64,000 nucleotides of DNA from Candidatus Magnetominusculus xianensis (GCA_001541255.1 LNQR01000070.1:62001-126000), one strand, 5' to 3'. Numbered from the stretch's first letter, positions 9,302-17,495 are shown. A program made the numbers and translations. The notes: a model not told the origin generated them from the letters alone.

Positions 9302-10207
9302 TTATTTTTTAATAATAACCTTCTTTTTTATGACATCCACAAGCGGATCAAAATATCTGGTAATCTGCTTGCCGACTGCCTTAAGCATTGTCTTGGCTAC
9401 GGTCTTGGCTGCACGCCTTCTGGGGTTGTCTGCGATGGCGTCAATGACCATTAGCTCATCAACGAGGTCATCCTTGCAGATACGCTTGCTTCCCTCAAGA
9501 AAACTGACTGACGGGCACAGGGATACCCATCCTATGAGCAGTGTTATGAACAAGGAGTCAACCTCGGCGTCCTCTCCGTAGGCGGTGTGTTTACTCTTTT
9601 CGAATATATGTCTTACCAGGCCAGGCTCTTTAAATACTTCGGCCTTAGTCTCTTTGATTATCTTTGCCTTTTCTTCTTTATTAAACTTTTTCAGATGTTT
9701 CAGGGCGCTTTGATATTTTTCTTCTTCACTGATAACAAGGTGGTGAAAGTCGCATTTAGTACATTTTCTGATTTTAGTGGCAAAACTCATTCTGCCGTCT
9801 GTGGTAGCAAAAGGAACAGCCCAGCAAGCCCTGCCTGCATTTTTACCATCATGCAGCCCGTCATATGTTGTAGCAAGGGTTACGGGACAGACGCCTAGTT
9901 GCAGTGCGTTCACACCTTCTGGTTCACGTCCGCATTTCTTGAATTCCCAGCAGTTTAGTTTTACCTTTGCAGACGCTGGCGCAGGGCGTGCTGGGGTAAT
10001 CTCAGTCATAGGCTCTTGCGGGGCAATCATGATTTCATCCTGCGGGGTTTTAAGAAGCAGGTCTTCTTGAATTGTGTCAGGCACTTTGTCTATTAGTTCA
10101 TTTGGCAGTTCATTTTGGGGAATCTCCAGCACTTTTTGGCCCCCGTTACCACCTGCATCTTTTATATCGCCATACCTTTCATTGTCATTGTCCAAGCCAT
10201 TGTCCAT
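9302..10207 (-). CDS. Two-CW domain protein
   Basis: A 301-residue protein. Residues 1-100 are acidic, Pro-rich and low in complexity. The central part has the two-CW signature: 'CWEFKKCGREPEGVNALQLG' then VCP, followed by 'GRACWAV' and 'CTKCDFHHLV' with paired cysteines, likely binding a metal or Fe-S centre. The C-terminal 120 residues are helical with a hydrophobic stretch near 'SLFITLLIGWVSLCPSVSFL' and a basic tail. Two-CW domains are known beside or inside signalling proteins; their biochemical role is not established. The gene converges on the hybrid kinase with a 7-base gap. An AGGAGGG site lies upstream of the start. Confidence 0.7.
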   Translation of the reverse strand: MDNGLDNDNERYGDIKDAGGNGGQKVLEIPQNELPNELIDKVPDTIQEDLLLKTPQDEIMIAPQEPMTEITPARPAPASAKVKLNCWEFKKCGREPEGVNALQLGVCPVTLATTYDGLHDGKNAGRACWAVPFATTDGRMSFATKIRKCTKCDFHHLVISEEEKYQSALKHLKKFNKEEKAKIIKETKAEVFKEPGLVRHIFEKSKHTAYGEDAEVDSLFITLLIGWVSLCPSVSFLEGSKRICKDDLVDELMVIDAIADNPRRRAAKTVAKTMLKAVGKQITRYFDPLVDVIKKKVIIKK

Positions 10208-10343
10208 GATTGCTTATCCCTCCTTCCTGTGGAGCCATCAGAAACACCCCTCAGTTCCACCTTAGCATGTTTTTCAATCATTTGTCAATCACCGGTCAGT
10301 AGAATATCATCCCAGATGCAATCAAATAAAAAAACTTTTCCTC

Positions 10344-10373
10344 TTGACCAAATCAAAGCAACCAGGTTATAGT
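10344..10373 (+). promoter_or_regulatory. Promoter upstream of tRNA-CAT
   Basis: TTGACC at 10344-10349, an 18-base spacer and TATAGT at 10368-10373, a near-consensus sigma-70 promoter. The predicted start near 10380 is about 45 bases before the tRNA. Confidence 0.65.
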
Positions 10374-10425
10374 ATTGAGTTATTATAATGATGGAAGAAG
10401 AGGAATGTTAATGAATGGAAGATGG

Positions 10426-10498
10426 GGGCCCATAGCTCAGCTGGTAGAGCGGCCGGCTCATAACCGGTTGGTCCCAGGTTCGAGTCCTGGTGGGCCCA
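10426..10498 (+). tRNA. tRNA with anticodon CAT (elongator Met, or Ile2)
   Basis: A complete 73-base cloverleaf. Acceptor GGGCCCA pairs with TGGGCCC, the D stem is GCTC/GAGC, the anticodon stem GCCGG/CCGGT encloses loop CTCATAA (anticodon CAT at 10459-10461), and the T arm is CCAGG-TTCGAGT-CCTGG. The first pair is G-C and the anticodon stem lacks the three G-C pairs of the initiator, so it is not tRNA-fMet. Elongator Met and lysidine-modified Ile2 cannot be separated by eye. The CCA end is not encoded. Confidence 0.95.
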
Positions 10499-10559
10499 TT
10501 AACTCAAGCATTTATCTGATGACAGACCCTATTATTATGATAGGCAGCAAGGCGGCGCG

Positions 10560-11273
10560 ATGATAGAGGCGCTGATTCTCTTGAAGGAGATGCAGTTCCT
10601 TGATTCAAAAATAATACGCATTAAGACACTCATAGAAAATACCCCCGCAGTGGTGAATGGATATGACCGCTCCTTTAAAGACTCTCAGGAAGAAAGACAA
10701 AAAAAGAACGCCGACCTTGACAAGGCCCTCAGGCAAAAACGTGAGTTTGAGCTTTCTGCCTCAGAAAAATCAGAAAAGATAAAAAAACTCCGCGCAAAGT
10801 CCTCAGATATTAAGACAAACAAGGAGTACCAGCTTCACCTGAAGGAAGTAGAGCAGCTTGAGAAAGAAGTAAGATTAATAGAAGACGACATCCTAATCGT
10901 AATGGAACAGATAGAAGAGTTTGAAAAGACATCGACGGCGGTCAACAAAAAATTTGAAATAGAGCAGTCAAAATACAATGAAGCAGTATCTGCGGCGAAA
11001 AAAGAACAGTCCGAAGGTGAAAAGGAACTGGACGAACTCCTGAAACAACGCTCTGAGCTGGCTAAACACATCCCCAAAGAGCCATACAATAAATATATGC
11101 ACATCCTTGAGCGAAAAAATGCCCTTGCTGTAGTGGCTGCAAAGGCTGAACTGTGTCAGGGCTGCTTTCTAAACATGCCCCCGCAGCTCTATGCAGAGGT
11201 GATGAAGGGTGAAAAAATTAACACCTGTCCGCAGTGCGGAAGGATACTGTATTACGAACCAGACCCTCATTGA
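10560..11273 (+). CDS. Coiled-coil C4 zinc-ribbon protein (DUF164 family)
   Basis: A 237-residue protein, two thirds of which is a long Lys/Glu-rich antiparallel coiled coil (about 10-180), followed by a C-terminal zinc ribbon with 'CQGC' and 'CPQCGR' about 23 residues apart. This is the architecture of the DUF164/CT398-like family, widespread in bacteria. A nucleic-acid or chaperone-like role is suspected, but no reaction is established. It lies 61 bases after the tRNA in the same direction and may be read from the same promoter. Confidence 0.85.
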   Translation: MIEALILLKEMQFLDSKIIRIKTLIENTPAVVNGYDRSFKDSQEERQKKNADLDKALRQKREFELSASEKSEKIKKLRAKSSDIKTNKEYQLHLKEVEQLEKEVRLIEDDILIVMEQIEEFEKTSTAVNKKFEIEQSKYNEAVSAAKKEQSEGEKELDELLKQRSELAKHIPKEPYNKYMHILERKNALAVVAAKAELCQGCFLNMPPQLYAEVMKGEKINTCPQCGRILYYEPDPH

Positions 11274-11418
11274 TGTAAGCCCTGCCTTCCAACCGTTAGT
11301 GTGCGGCAGCGGCCTTCCTGCTGGTTGGAGTTAATATGTTCATAAGTGCGATATCTAATGCCTGAAAATAAAATTTATGCAGTTGAAAATTATTTCGGAA
11401 ATTATTATGATTCAGGGC

Positions 11419-11447
11419 TTGATTTAGCCATTAGTTTGTGATACAAT
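11419..11447 (+). promoter_or_regulatory. Sigma-70 promoter of rpoD
   Basis: TTGATT at 11419-11424, a 17-base spacer and TACAAT at 11442-11447. Transcription would start near 11454, leaving a leader of about 70 bases before the rpoD start. Confidence 0.65.
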
Positions 11448-11526
11448 ACGCGATTGTGCTTGATAATATATGTGGTCTGACAGATAGTGTGCCGAGAAGT
11501 GATTATGCTGTTCGGGAGATTTGCTG

Positions 11527-12942
11527 ATGAAAGAGAAGGATATATTTGAAGAGATAATCAGTATAGGAAAAAAACGTGGTTCGTTGACGTATGATGAGAT
11601 AAACGATGCCCTGCCGTCAGAGTTCTTCTCCCCAGATGAGATAGAAGACCTTATGGACCTCCTGCAGGACATGGGGGTAAAGGTAGTTGACCATGACCAC
11701 GCAGCGCCTGTAATAGAGGCAGAAGATGAAATCGAAGGATACGAAAAGACTGAAGACCTGGTACAGGCATATTTCCATTCAATGGGCGACATATCGATTC
11801 TCAGCAAAGACGAGGAGACAGAGCTAGCCAAGAGCCTTGAAGAGGGCAGGGAAATAATTAAGAATATCGTTACTTCATTTTCGATTTACAACAGGTTTGA
11901 GGCGGGCCTTGACCTCAGCGATGACACACTTATGGAAGACGAACGGGCAGAAGAGGCGCTGAAACTGACACTTGAGCGACTTGATGAACTGTTTGACCAG
12001 ATAACCGTTTATGACAACAAGATGAGGCCATATGGCACGTTCAATGATTTGGCACAGATTGTTGAGACGAAAAATTATAGCAATATAATAGACCCGGCTC
12101 ATGTTGAGAGCCTGTATATGGAGGTCAGCAGCGAATCAAAAAGGATTGAATCCGAGATAGGCATAAAAATTGAAGACCTTAAGTCCAAATGGGACCGTGT
12201 CTCTAAGGCAAAAGAACTTGTCAGCAAGGCAAAAAATGAGCTTATCACAAGAAACCTGCGCCTTGTTGTCAACATAGCAAAAAACTACGTAGGCAGGGGG
12301 CTGCCCTTGCTTGATTTGATTCAGGAAGGCAATATTGGACTTATGAAGGCGGTTGACAAGTTTAAGTACGAAAAGGGGTTTAAGTTCAGCACCTATGCCA
12401 CATGGTGGATAAGACAGGCAATCACGCGTGCCCTGATTGACCAGACAAAGACTATACGCGTCCCTGTCCACATGATGGAATTTTACAACCGTGTAACTAA
12501 GACATCGAGGGAGATAACACAGATACTGGGCAGGGAGCCGACCAACGAGGAAATTGCCCAGAAACTTGAGGTCCCCTTAAAGAAGGTAGAAGAGGTATTC
12601 AGGGCAATTCAAGACCCTATAGCGCTGCAAACACCAGTTGGCGACGAAGATACGGAACTTGAGGACTTCATTGGCGATAAAAATAGCCCGTCCCCATTTT
12701 CAGACGCTGAGAAGAGCGAGGCCTCAGAGTATGTCCAAAAGGTGCTACGCACGCTGTCGGCAAAAGAGGAAAAGGTCATCAGGATGCGCTTTGGCATAGG
12801 CGTAGACAGAGACCATACGCTTGAAGAGGTGGGAAGGCATCTCTCAATCACCCGTGAGCGCGTCAGACAAATCGAGGCAAAGGCCCTCAGAAAACTCAAA
12901 CACCCCAGCAGACTCAGGGCACTGAAGATTCTTACGATTTGA
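11527..12942 (+). CDS. rpoD: RNA polymerase primary sigma factor (sigma-70, RpoD)
   Basis: A 471-residue sigma factor. The order is region 1.1 ('RGSLTYDEINDALPSEFFSP'), region 1.2 ('DLVQAYFHSMGDISILSKDE'), a short non-conserved insert, region 2 ('LIQEGNIGLMKAVDKFKYEK', 'FSTYATWWIRQAITRAL'), region 3 and region 4 ('LEEVGRHLSITRERVRQIEA'). Region 1.1 marks it as the housekeeping factor. It is shorter than the E. coli protein because the insert between regions 1.2 and 2 is small. Start 11527 (ATG) is chosen because GGGAG ends 8 bases before it; the in-frame TTG at 11521 is too close to that site. Confidence 0.96.
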   Translation: MKEKDIFEEIISIGKKRGSLTYDEINDALPSEFFSPDEIEDLMDLLQDMGVKVVDHDHAAPVIEAEDEIEGYEKTEDLVQAYFHSMGDISILSKDEETELAKSLEEGREIIKNIVTSFSIYNRFEAGLDLSDDTLMEDERAEEALKLTLERLDELFDQITVYDNKMRPYGTFNDLAQIVETKNYSNIIDPAHVESLYMEVSSESKRIESEIGIKIEDLKSKWDRVSKAKELVSKAKNELITRNLRLVVNIAKNYVGRGLPLLDLIQEGNIGLMKAVDKFKYEKGFKFSTYATWWIRQAITRALIDQTKTIRVPVHMMEFYNRVTKTSREITQILGREPTNEEIAQKLEVPLKKVEEVFRAIQDPIALQTPVGDEDTELEDFIGDKNSPSPFSDAEKSEASEYVQKVLRTLSAKEEKVIRMRFGIGVDRDHTLEEVGRHLSITRERVRQIEAKALRKLKHPSRLRALKILTI

Positions 12943-12976
12943 CGTACACGTGCAGAGTTTCTGTTTTTAGCAGTTT

Positions 12977-13007
12977 CAGGCAGTAGGATTATCTCAAAGA
13001 CTGCCTG
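12977..13007 (+). terminator. Hairpin after rpoD
   Basis: Perfect 8-base stem CAGGCAGT / ACTGCCTG with a 15-base loop, 34 bases after the rpoD stop. No clear T-run follows, so it may be a weak terminator or an mRNA-stabilising structure. Confidence 0.4.
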
Positions 13008-13042
13008 CTGAGTGTCTTGATAAAATCTGCTATAATAAATAC

Positions 13043-13093
13043 ATGGCAGGTACGATTGATCTCATTAAATGCGTACTACCGGAGATGATATGA
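13043..13093 (+). CDS. Possible 16-residue leader peptide before hicB
   Basis: TATAAT at 13031-13036 is followed after six bases by an ATG opening a 16-codon frame (MAGTIDLIKCVLPEMI). Its TGA overlaps the predicted hicB ATG (ATGA at 13090). The position would allow a leaderless transcript whose first short frame couples to hicB translation. It may be chance; nothing about the peptide is recognised. Confidence 0.25.
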   Translation: MAGTIDLIKCVLPEMI

Positions 13094-13269
13094 CGCTGGT
13101 TTACTGGAAAGCGGATAGGTTTTGGTTAGGCAAACTGCTGGAGCATCCCGATATTATGACACAGGGAGAGACTCTTGAGGAATTGGAAGAAAATATAAAA
13201 GATGCATATCGCCTAATGGTTTTAGAGGATATCCCCGGTGATTATAAGGTAAAAGAAATTGCTGTATGA
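13090..13269 (+). CDS. hicB: HicB-like antitoxin
   Basis: A 59-residue protein with the HicB partial RNase H-like fold: 'VYWKADRFWLGKLLEHPDIM' and 'GETLEELEENIKDAYRLM'. Start 13090 is chosen over the ATG at 13069 because GGAG at 13081-13084 is correctly placed before it. HicB proteins bind and block HicA and usually repress their own operon. It lacks the C-terminal DNA-binding domain of longer HicB proteins. The stop overlaps hicA (ATGA), and the pair stands alone between rpoD and folD. Confidence 0.82.
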   Translation: MTLVYWKADRFWLGKLLEHPDIMTQGETLEELEENIKDAYRLMVLEDIPGDYKVKEIAV

Positions 13270-13445
13270 AGCGAAAGACCCTTATCCGTGAACTCACATT
13301 GGCAGGATGTGTTTTGCATAGAAATGGAGCACGCCATGATTTATATATCAACCCAGTTACAGGTAAAAAACAACCAATCCCAAGACATAGCGAAATTGAT
13401 GACACATTGGCAAGACATATAAAAAGATTATTGGGTATATTATGA
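13266..13445 (+). CDS. hicA: HicA-like toxin (mRNA interferase)
   Basis: A 59-residue protein: MKRKTLIRELTLAGC opens an alpha/beta dsRBD-like fold, then 'RNGARHDLYINP' carries the catalytic His (family G-x-x-H), and 'IPRHSEIDDTLARHIKRLLG' matches the HicA C-terminal helix. HicA cleaves mRNA when its antitoxin is degraded. It starts inside the hicB stop (ATGA), the usual layout for this antitoxin-first order. Too short for many gene finders, but both sequence and context support it. Confidence 0.82.
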   Translation: MKRKTLIRELTLAGCVLHRNGARHDLYINPVTGKKQPIPRHSEIDDTLARHIKRLLGIL

Positions 13446-13532
13446 AAAGTTCACACAGATGTTTAACCCAGGATGTCCACTACAGATGGTCGGGTTTATG
13501 AAACTTGGGCTTCTATTGCTGTATCTTAGTCT

Positions 13533-14492
13533 TTACGGCAAGATTAACGGGGTTTTCAGCAGCACATTGTTTTGCGCTGAACGCAGCGTGTTCTCTAATA
13601 GTGTGGCTATTGTTACCGGGCCAACGCCGCCCGGCACGGGGGTTATGAACGATGCCCTCGGGGCAACACTCTCAAAATCTACATCTCCGGCAAATGAGCC
13701 ATCTGGCATTATATTTATGCCTATATCGACTATTACGGCGCCTTCTTTTATCATATTGCCTTTTATCAGACCAGATACACCGGTTGCCGCACAGACTATG
13801 TCGGCATTTCTCAGATGAGCGGCAAGGTCAGCAGACGACTTATGACAGATAGTTACTGTTGCCTCCTTTGCAAGCAGCATCAGCGCCAGAGGTTTTCCTA
13901 CCGCGAGGCTTTTTCCAATCACTACAGCGTTTTTCCCTTTTATTTCCACTCCATAGTGTTCTAACAGGCGTATCACCCCAAACGGTGTACACGGTAGAAA
14001 CCCATGCGGTACACAGGCCATATTCCTGACAGCCAGACCCCCACTGTCACTGCCAGACCCAAAATCATCTTTGTCGAATATCTGAAACATCGATTCCTCT
14101 GCCGCAAACATACCCACTGAGGTTGAGCCTAGCCCGTCAACATCTTTTTCAGGTAATATGGCGTTGACTACCCGTCTTGGATTTATACGCCGTGGAATGG
14201 GGAACAGGACAAGCAGCCCGTTGATTCTTTCGTCTGCATTGATATTGTTGATAGTATTTATTATCTCATTTAGCGAGGCCGTCTCTGGTAGGCGGTATTC
14301 ATATGTCTTTATCCCTACTGTCCTGCTCACTGAGACTGTGGTGTTTAGGTACTGTTCGTCTGAGGCAGTGCCTCCGATTTGCATCAGGGCCAGGCCTACA
14401 TCTATACCCATGAGGCTGAGTTTCTCAACTCGTGATTTGACACATGCCTTTATGTCGGCAGCCAGTTTTTTGCCTGACATTAGATTACTCAC
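13533..14492 (-). CDS. folD: FolD-like methylene-THF dehydrogenase/cyclohydrolase, divergent active site
   Basis: A 319-residue FolD homologue, longer than the usual 285-300. The NADP-binding half is typical ('PCTPFGVIRLLEHYGVEIKG', 'VVIGKSLAVGKPLALMLLAK', 'PGGVGPVTIATLLENT'), and 'EKDVDG' keeps the catalytic Asp. The substrate half is unusual: the conserved Y-V-x-x-K, whose Lys is catalytic, reads Y-L-N-T-T, and the V-Q-L-P-L-P loop, with its catalytic Gln, reads V-L-F-P-I-P. About 20 extra residues (around 'FGSGSDSGG') precede the PCTP motif. In the family the Lys and Gln are needed for cyclohydrolase activity, so this may be a dehydrogenase-only or repurposed enzyme. It lies downstream of an MBL hydrolase on the same strand. 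Confidence 0.8.
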   Translation of the reverse strand: MSNLMSGKKLAADIKACVKSRVEKLSLMGIDVGLALMQIGGTASDEQYLNTTVSVSRTVGIKTYEYRLPETASLNEIINTINNINADERINGLLVLFPIPRRINPRRVVNAILPEKDVDGLGSTSVGMFAAEESMFQIFDKDDFGSGSDSGGLAVRNMACVPHGFLPCTPFGVIRLLEHYGVEIKGKNAVVIGKSLAVGKPLALMLLAKEATVTICHKSSADLAAHLRNADIVCAATGVSGLIKGNMIKEGAVIVDIGINIMPDGSFAGDVDFESVAPRASFITPVPGGVGPVTIATLLENTLRSAQNNVLLKTPLILP

Positions 14493-14546
14493 GGTATGCC
14501 CCTCTCGCTGCCTGACTTCAGAGAAACTGTCCTGGAAACTGTCCTG

Positions 14547-15173
14547 TCAAATTTCATAATTAAAAAAATTGTTACTCAACTCATCGGCAATTGTGGAGGT
14601 TGGCCCGTGCCCTGGGAGTACCTTTGTATCTGATGGCAGTGTCATAAGTCTCTTAAATGAGGTCTTCAGGGCAGGCATATTACCGCCTGGCAGGTCTGTC
14701 CTGCCGACAGAACCCGCAAACAGCGTGTCCCCGGAGATCAGGTTCCCGGCCCCGTAGAGGCAGATGCCGCCCGGTGTGTGCCCGGGCGTATGCAGGACTT
14801 TGAATGTGATACCGCCTACTACTACTTCCGAACCCTCGGACAGCAATACATCAGGCTCCGGCATGGGGTCGATTTGAAAGCCCCATACTGCTGCCATGTC
14901 CTTTGCCATTTTATATATGACGACCTCGTCTTTGTGCATTTGCACAGAGGCGTTTAGAAATGCCTCCTTCAGGTCTGGAAGCGCACCTATGTGGTCAAAA
15001 TGTGTATGTGTACACAGTATTTTCACCAGCTTTAGGCCCTTCTCCGTGATATAATCCAGAATCCTGTCCGGCTCATCCCCCGGATCAATCACCATTGCCT
15101 CTGCGTCGTCACTGACGATATAGCAGTTGACCTCAAGCTGTCCAACTGCTATTCGTCTTATTGCAATACCCAT
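14547..15173 (-). CDS. MBL-fold hydrolase (glyoxalase II-like)
   Basis: A 208-residue metallo-beta-lactamase-fold protein. Metal ligands are visible: 'THTHFDHIGA' (HxHxDH), 'HTPGHTPGG' and an Asp in 'ISGDTLFAG', then a late His in 'LPGHGPTS'. This small single-domain type resembles the YcbL/glyoxalase II-like hydrolases that act on thioesters such as lactoylglutathione. It lies 30 bases after atpE on the same strand and may be co-transcribed with atpB-atpE. The true substrate cannot be read from sequence. Confidence 0.85.
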   Translation of the reverse strand: MGIAIRRIAVGQLEVNCYIVSDDAEAMVIDPGDEPDRILDYITEKGLKLVKILCTHTHFDHIGALPDLKEAFLNASVQMHKDEVVIYKMAKDMAAVWGFQIDPMPEPDVLLSEGSEVVVGGITFKVLHTPGHTPGGICLYGAGNLISGDTLFAGSVGRTDLPGGNMPALKTSFKRLMTLPSDTKVLPGHGPTSTIADELSNNFFNYEI

Positions 15174-15203
15174 GTCCTTAAATCTCCAGCCTGCTCATAA
15201 GCG

Positions 15204-15548
15204 CTAAAAGAACATCTTCTGATTTATCAGCACACCTAAAGACAATAAAAATGCATAAATACACAGTGACTCGATCATTGCAAGACCAACTATCAGTGTT
15301 GTTGTTATCTTACCTGATGCGCCGGGATTCCTTGCAACTCCCTCACATGCCTTGCTTAAGCCGATGCCCTGACCAATGCCCGTCCCCAGAGCGGCTATGC
15401 CGATGCCTATAAGGGCGCCTATTGCCGCCATCGCCTTTGTGCCCGAATCTTTCCCCATGTCTGCGTCGCCTGAGGCGTACACAACAGCTGCCGGGGCAGA
15501 TACGATTAGCAGCGCTAAGGCCAACATCACAACTACGGATTTCCTCAT
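15204..15548 (-). CDS. atpE: F-type ATP synthase subunit c, with signal-peptide-like N-terminus
   Basis: A 114-residue c-subunit with two membrane helices. Helix 1 has the glycine-rich 'GIGIAALGTGIGQGIGLS', the loop is 'ACEGVARNPGASG' (polar R-N/Q-P), and helix 2 carries the ion-binding Glu in 'GLAMIESLCIYAF'. The first 25 residues ('VVVMLALALLIVSAPAAV' ending near YASG) look like a cleavable Sec signal, a feature known in some c-subunits such as that of Aquifex. Gln in helix 1 and Glu-Ser in helix 2 recall sodium-binding rings, but the next residue is Leu rather than Thr, and similar proteins occur in proton-coupled enzymes. It follows atpB by 22 bases. Confidence 0.95.
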   Translation of the reverse strand: MRKSVVVMLALALLIVSAPAAVVYASGDADMGKDSGTKAMAAIGALIGIGIAALGTGIGQGIGLSKACEGVARNPGASGKITTTLIVGLAMIESLCIYAFLLSLGVLINQKMFF

Positions 15549-15570
15549 AACGGTCTATCCTCCTTATATT

Positions 15571-16245
15571 TTAGTGTGCCTCTTCAACGGCACTTGACAG
15601 ATACAGCGTTGTTAGAAGTACAAAGACAAAGGCCTGCACTACGGACACCAGCACGCCAAGCCCTAAAAATATAACCGGTAAAATCGCCGGTGCCAACGAC
15701 AGAAGTACCGTCAGTATTATATGCTTTGACAACATGTTTCCAAACAACCTGACTGAAAGTGTAATCGGCCTTGCCAAGTGTCCTATCAGCTCTATAAAAA
15801 ACATCATGATCATAAGCGGAAGCGCATATATTGTGCGTATCGGGCCGACAAACTGCTTGATATAGGCGGCCTTGTGTACACGCAGGCCAAAGTAGTGTGT
15901 GGCAAAAAACACTGGTACAGCACACGACGCCGTTACATTTATGTTCGACGTGGGGGCGTCAAACCCGGGAATCAGACCGAAGAAATTACATACAAGGACA
16001 TACAGACCAAGTGTCCCGATAAGCGGGAACATGGAATCCACCCAGTGGTGATTTATGTTTTCGCCGCAAAAATCATATAGTCCCTCAACAATGGACTCTA
16101 CCACATTTTGAAGGCCAGTCGGGATTAACTTCAGAGATGACCTTACCATCAGGGCTGCCCCTATAAGCACGGCCATTGCCAGCCACGAATAAGTTACAAA
16201 ATCTGGCACACCTGGTATATGCAATAAGGCATGAGACGATTCCAC
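15571..16245 (-). CDS. atpB: F-type ATP synthase subunit a
   Basis: A 224-residue F0 subunit a with five or six helices. The essential Arg lies in 'ELIGHLARPITLSVRLFGNM', the family signature. It forms the ion half-channels against the c-ring. The start is GTG at 16245 with AGGAGGT five bases upstream. The other synthase genes (atpFHAGDC) are not in the window, so the operon is split, as in Geobacter-like and Nitrospirota genomes. No atpI-like gene precedes it. Confidence 0.95.
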   Translation of the reverse strand: MESSHALLHIPGVPDFVTYSWLAMAVLIGAALMVRSSLKLIPTGLQNVVESIVEGLYDFCGENINHHWVDSMFPLIGTLGLYVLVCNFFGLIPGFDAPTSNINVTASCAVPVFFATHYFGLRVHKAAYIKQFVGPIRTIYALPLMIMMFFIELIGHLARPITLSVRLFGNMLSKHIILTVLLSLAPAILPVIFLGLGVLVSVVQAFVFVLLTTLYLSSAVEEAH

Positions 16246-16269
16246 AATTACCTCCTGAGAAATAAGTCT

Positions 16270-16299
16270 ATGATACTTGTCTGCTTACCTAAATGTCAA
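16270..16299 (-). promoter_or_regulatory. Sigma-70 promoter of atpB-atpE
   Basis: On the minus strand TTGACA (16299-16294), an 18-base spacer and TATCAT (16275-16270). A transcript would start about 20 bases before the GTG start of atpB. Confidence 0.7.
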
Positions 16300-16382
16300 G
16301 CGGCGTTTGTTTTTTTCTTTATAAAATTAGTGCAACACATCTCCCAATATATTATAATATACTTAGCTATGGGAGATATTTT

Positions 16383-17483
16383 ATGAAATTGGTCGTAAAC
16401 GCGTCCTACTCGGGTGTGAAGACTGCTGCGCTTGAGCTTTTCACAAGGGAAGTTGTCCGGTGGCTTTGCCGTATCGATGAAAACACGCTCGTTTTCTCCC
16501 CTGTTAATATCCCCGGCATTGATGAATCAAATATTGTGATTACGTCTGAGCCTCCAGGGGCGTCTGCCGTTAGTTATTTTAGTAATTTAATGTTCAACAA
16601 TACTATCTTACCCTACCAGCTTGCCTGGCACAAGGCCGATGTGTTGTTCTGCCCTACTACGGAGTTTCCTTTTATAGATATACTGCCGATGTCGGTCATG
16701 GTTCATGACTTAGAGCCGTTGTTTTACCCTGAGCGGTTTGGTCTTGAGGGCGAGTATTTTAGAACAGCCGTTGGGCATCTCAACAGGCAGGACATCAGGG
16801 CGCTTGTTATGTCGAATTTCCTTAAGGAGCAGCTTTTAAATAATACCAGCGTATATCTGTCAAATATCGACATCATAGGACCAGGCCTTGACCCCTCGAT
16901 ATATAAACCGGCTGCCGATGATGTAAAGACTGAATTGAAAAAAGAGTTTGCCGCGCGGCTTGGGATTTTCTCACCATATATACTTTTTTGTACGCAGCCT
17001 GATGCCCCTGACGGGTCATGTGATACGGTTATTGCTGCCTTTAACAATATAAAATCACGCATAAGGCATTCGCTGCTAATAGTTGGACAGGACAGGGAGC
17101 CATCGAATAAGATTAAATACCTCAGCAGCGTCGAAGATATGCCCTCGCTGTTTGCATACGCAGATTTACTTATAGAGACATCCACAGCCGCTAATATCCT
17201 AAAGGCACTGGCCTGCGGCACGCCAGTCATTGTCTCAAACACAGGGGCGCTGACTGAGTTTATCTCTGATGCGGGAATGGTGTTTAACCCCGCAGACTCA
17301 GTGTTCCTGAGCAAGCTCATGCTGATGCCGATTGTAAACAAGACACTGAGGAAGGAGATGATTGCTAAGGGGCTGCAGTTTGTAAGCAGGTTTTCATGGG
17401 AAAAAACTGCGGAGGACATTTATGCCTCCTGCACTGCGGCATATACGGCGTCTTATGACAGAAGACGAAAAACGCATAAATAA
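16383..17483 (+). CDS. Glycosyltransferase, GT4-like
   Basis: A 366-residue GT-B-fold glycosyltransferase. The N-terminal half contains 'DVLFCPTTEFPFI' and 'VMVHDLEPLFYPERFG', the C-terminal half 'ALACGTPVIVSNTGALTEFI', the family 1/4 nucleotide-sugar binding motif with its E-x7-E-like end. It probably adds a sugar to a cell-surface glycan from an NDP-sugar donor. Start 16383 follows GGGAG by seven bases, and TATAAT lies at 16353-16358, so the in-frame codon at 16293 is not used. It stands between atpB (divergent) and proA (12 bases downstream, same strand). Confidence 0.8.
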   Translation: MKLVVNASYSGVKTAALELFTREVVRWLCRIDENTLVFSPVNIPGIDESNIVITSEPPGASAVSYFSNLMFNNTILPYQLAWHKADVLFCPTTEFPFIDILPMSVMVHDLEPLFYPERFGLEGEYFRTAVGHLNRQDIRALVMSNFLKEQLLNNTSVYLSNIDIIGPGLDPSIYKPAADDVKTELKKEFAARLGIFSPYILFCTQPDAPDGSCDTVIAAFNNIKSRIRHSLLIVGQDREPSNKIKYLSSVEDMPSLFAYADLLIETSTAANILKALACGTPVIVSNTGALTEFISDAGMVFNPADSVFLSKLMLMPIVNKTLRKEMIAKGLQFVSRFSWEKTAEDIYASCTAAYTASYDRRRKTHK

Positions 17484-17495
17484 TGAGGAGCTATC

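Noticed and set aside
10426..10498. Initiator tRNA-fMet
   Set aside because: It has a G-C first pair and lacks the three G-C pairs in the anticodon stem that mark initiators.
11274..11526. RNase P RNA (rnpB), which often follows zinc-ribbon DUF164 genes
   Set aside because: The gap is only about 250 bases and lacks the conserved GAGGAAAGTCC-type core; only a weak CCAAC/GTTGG hairpin is present.
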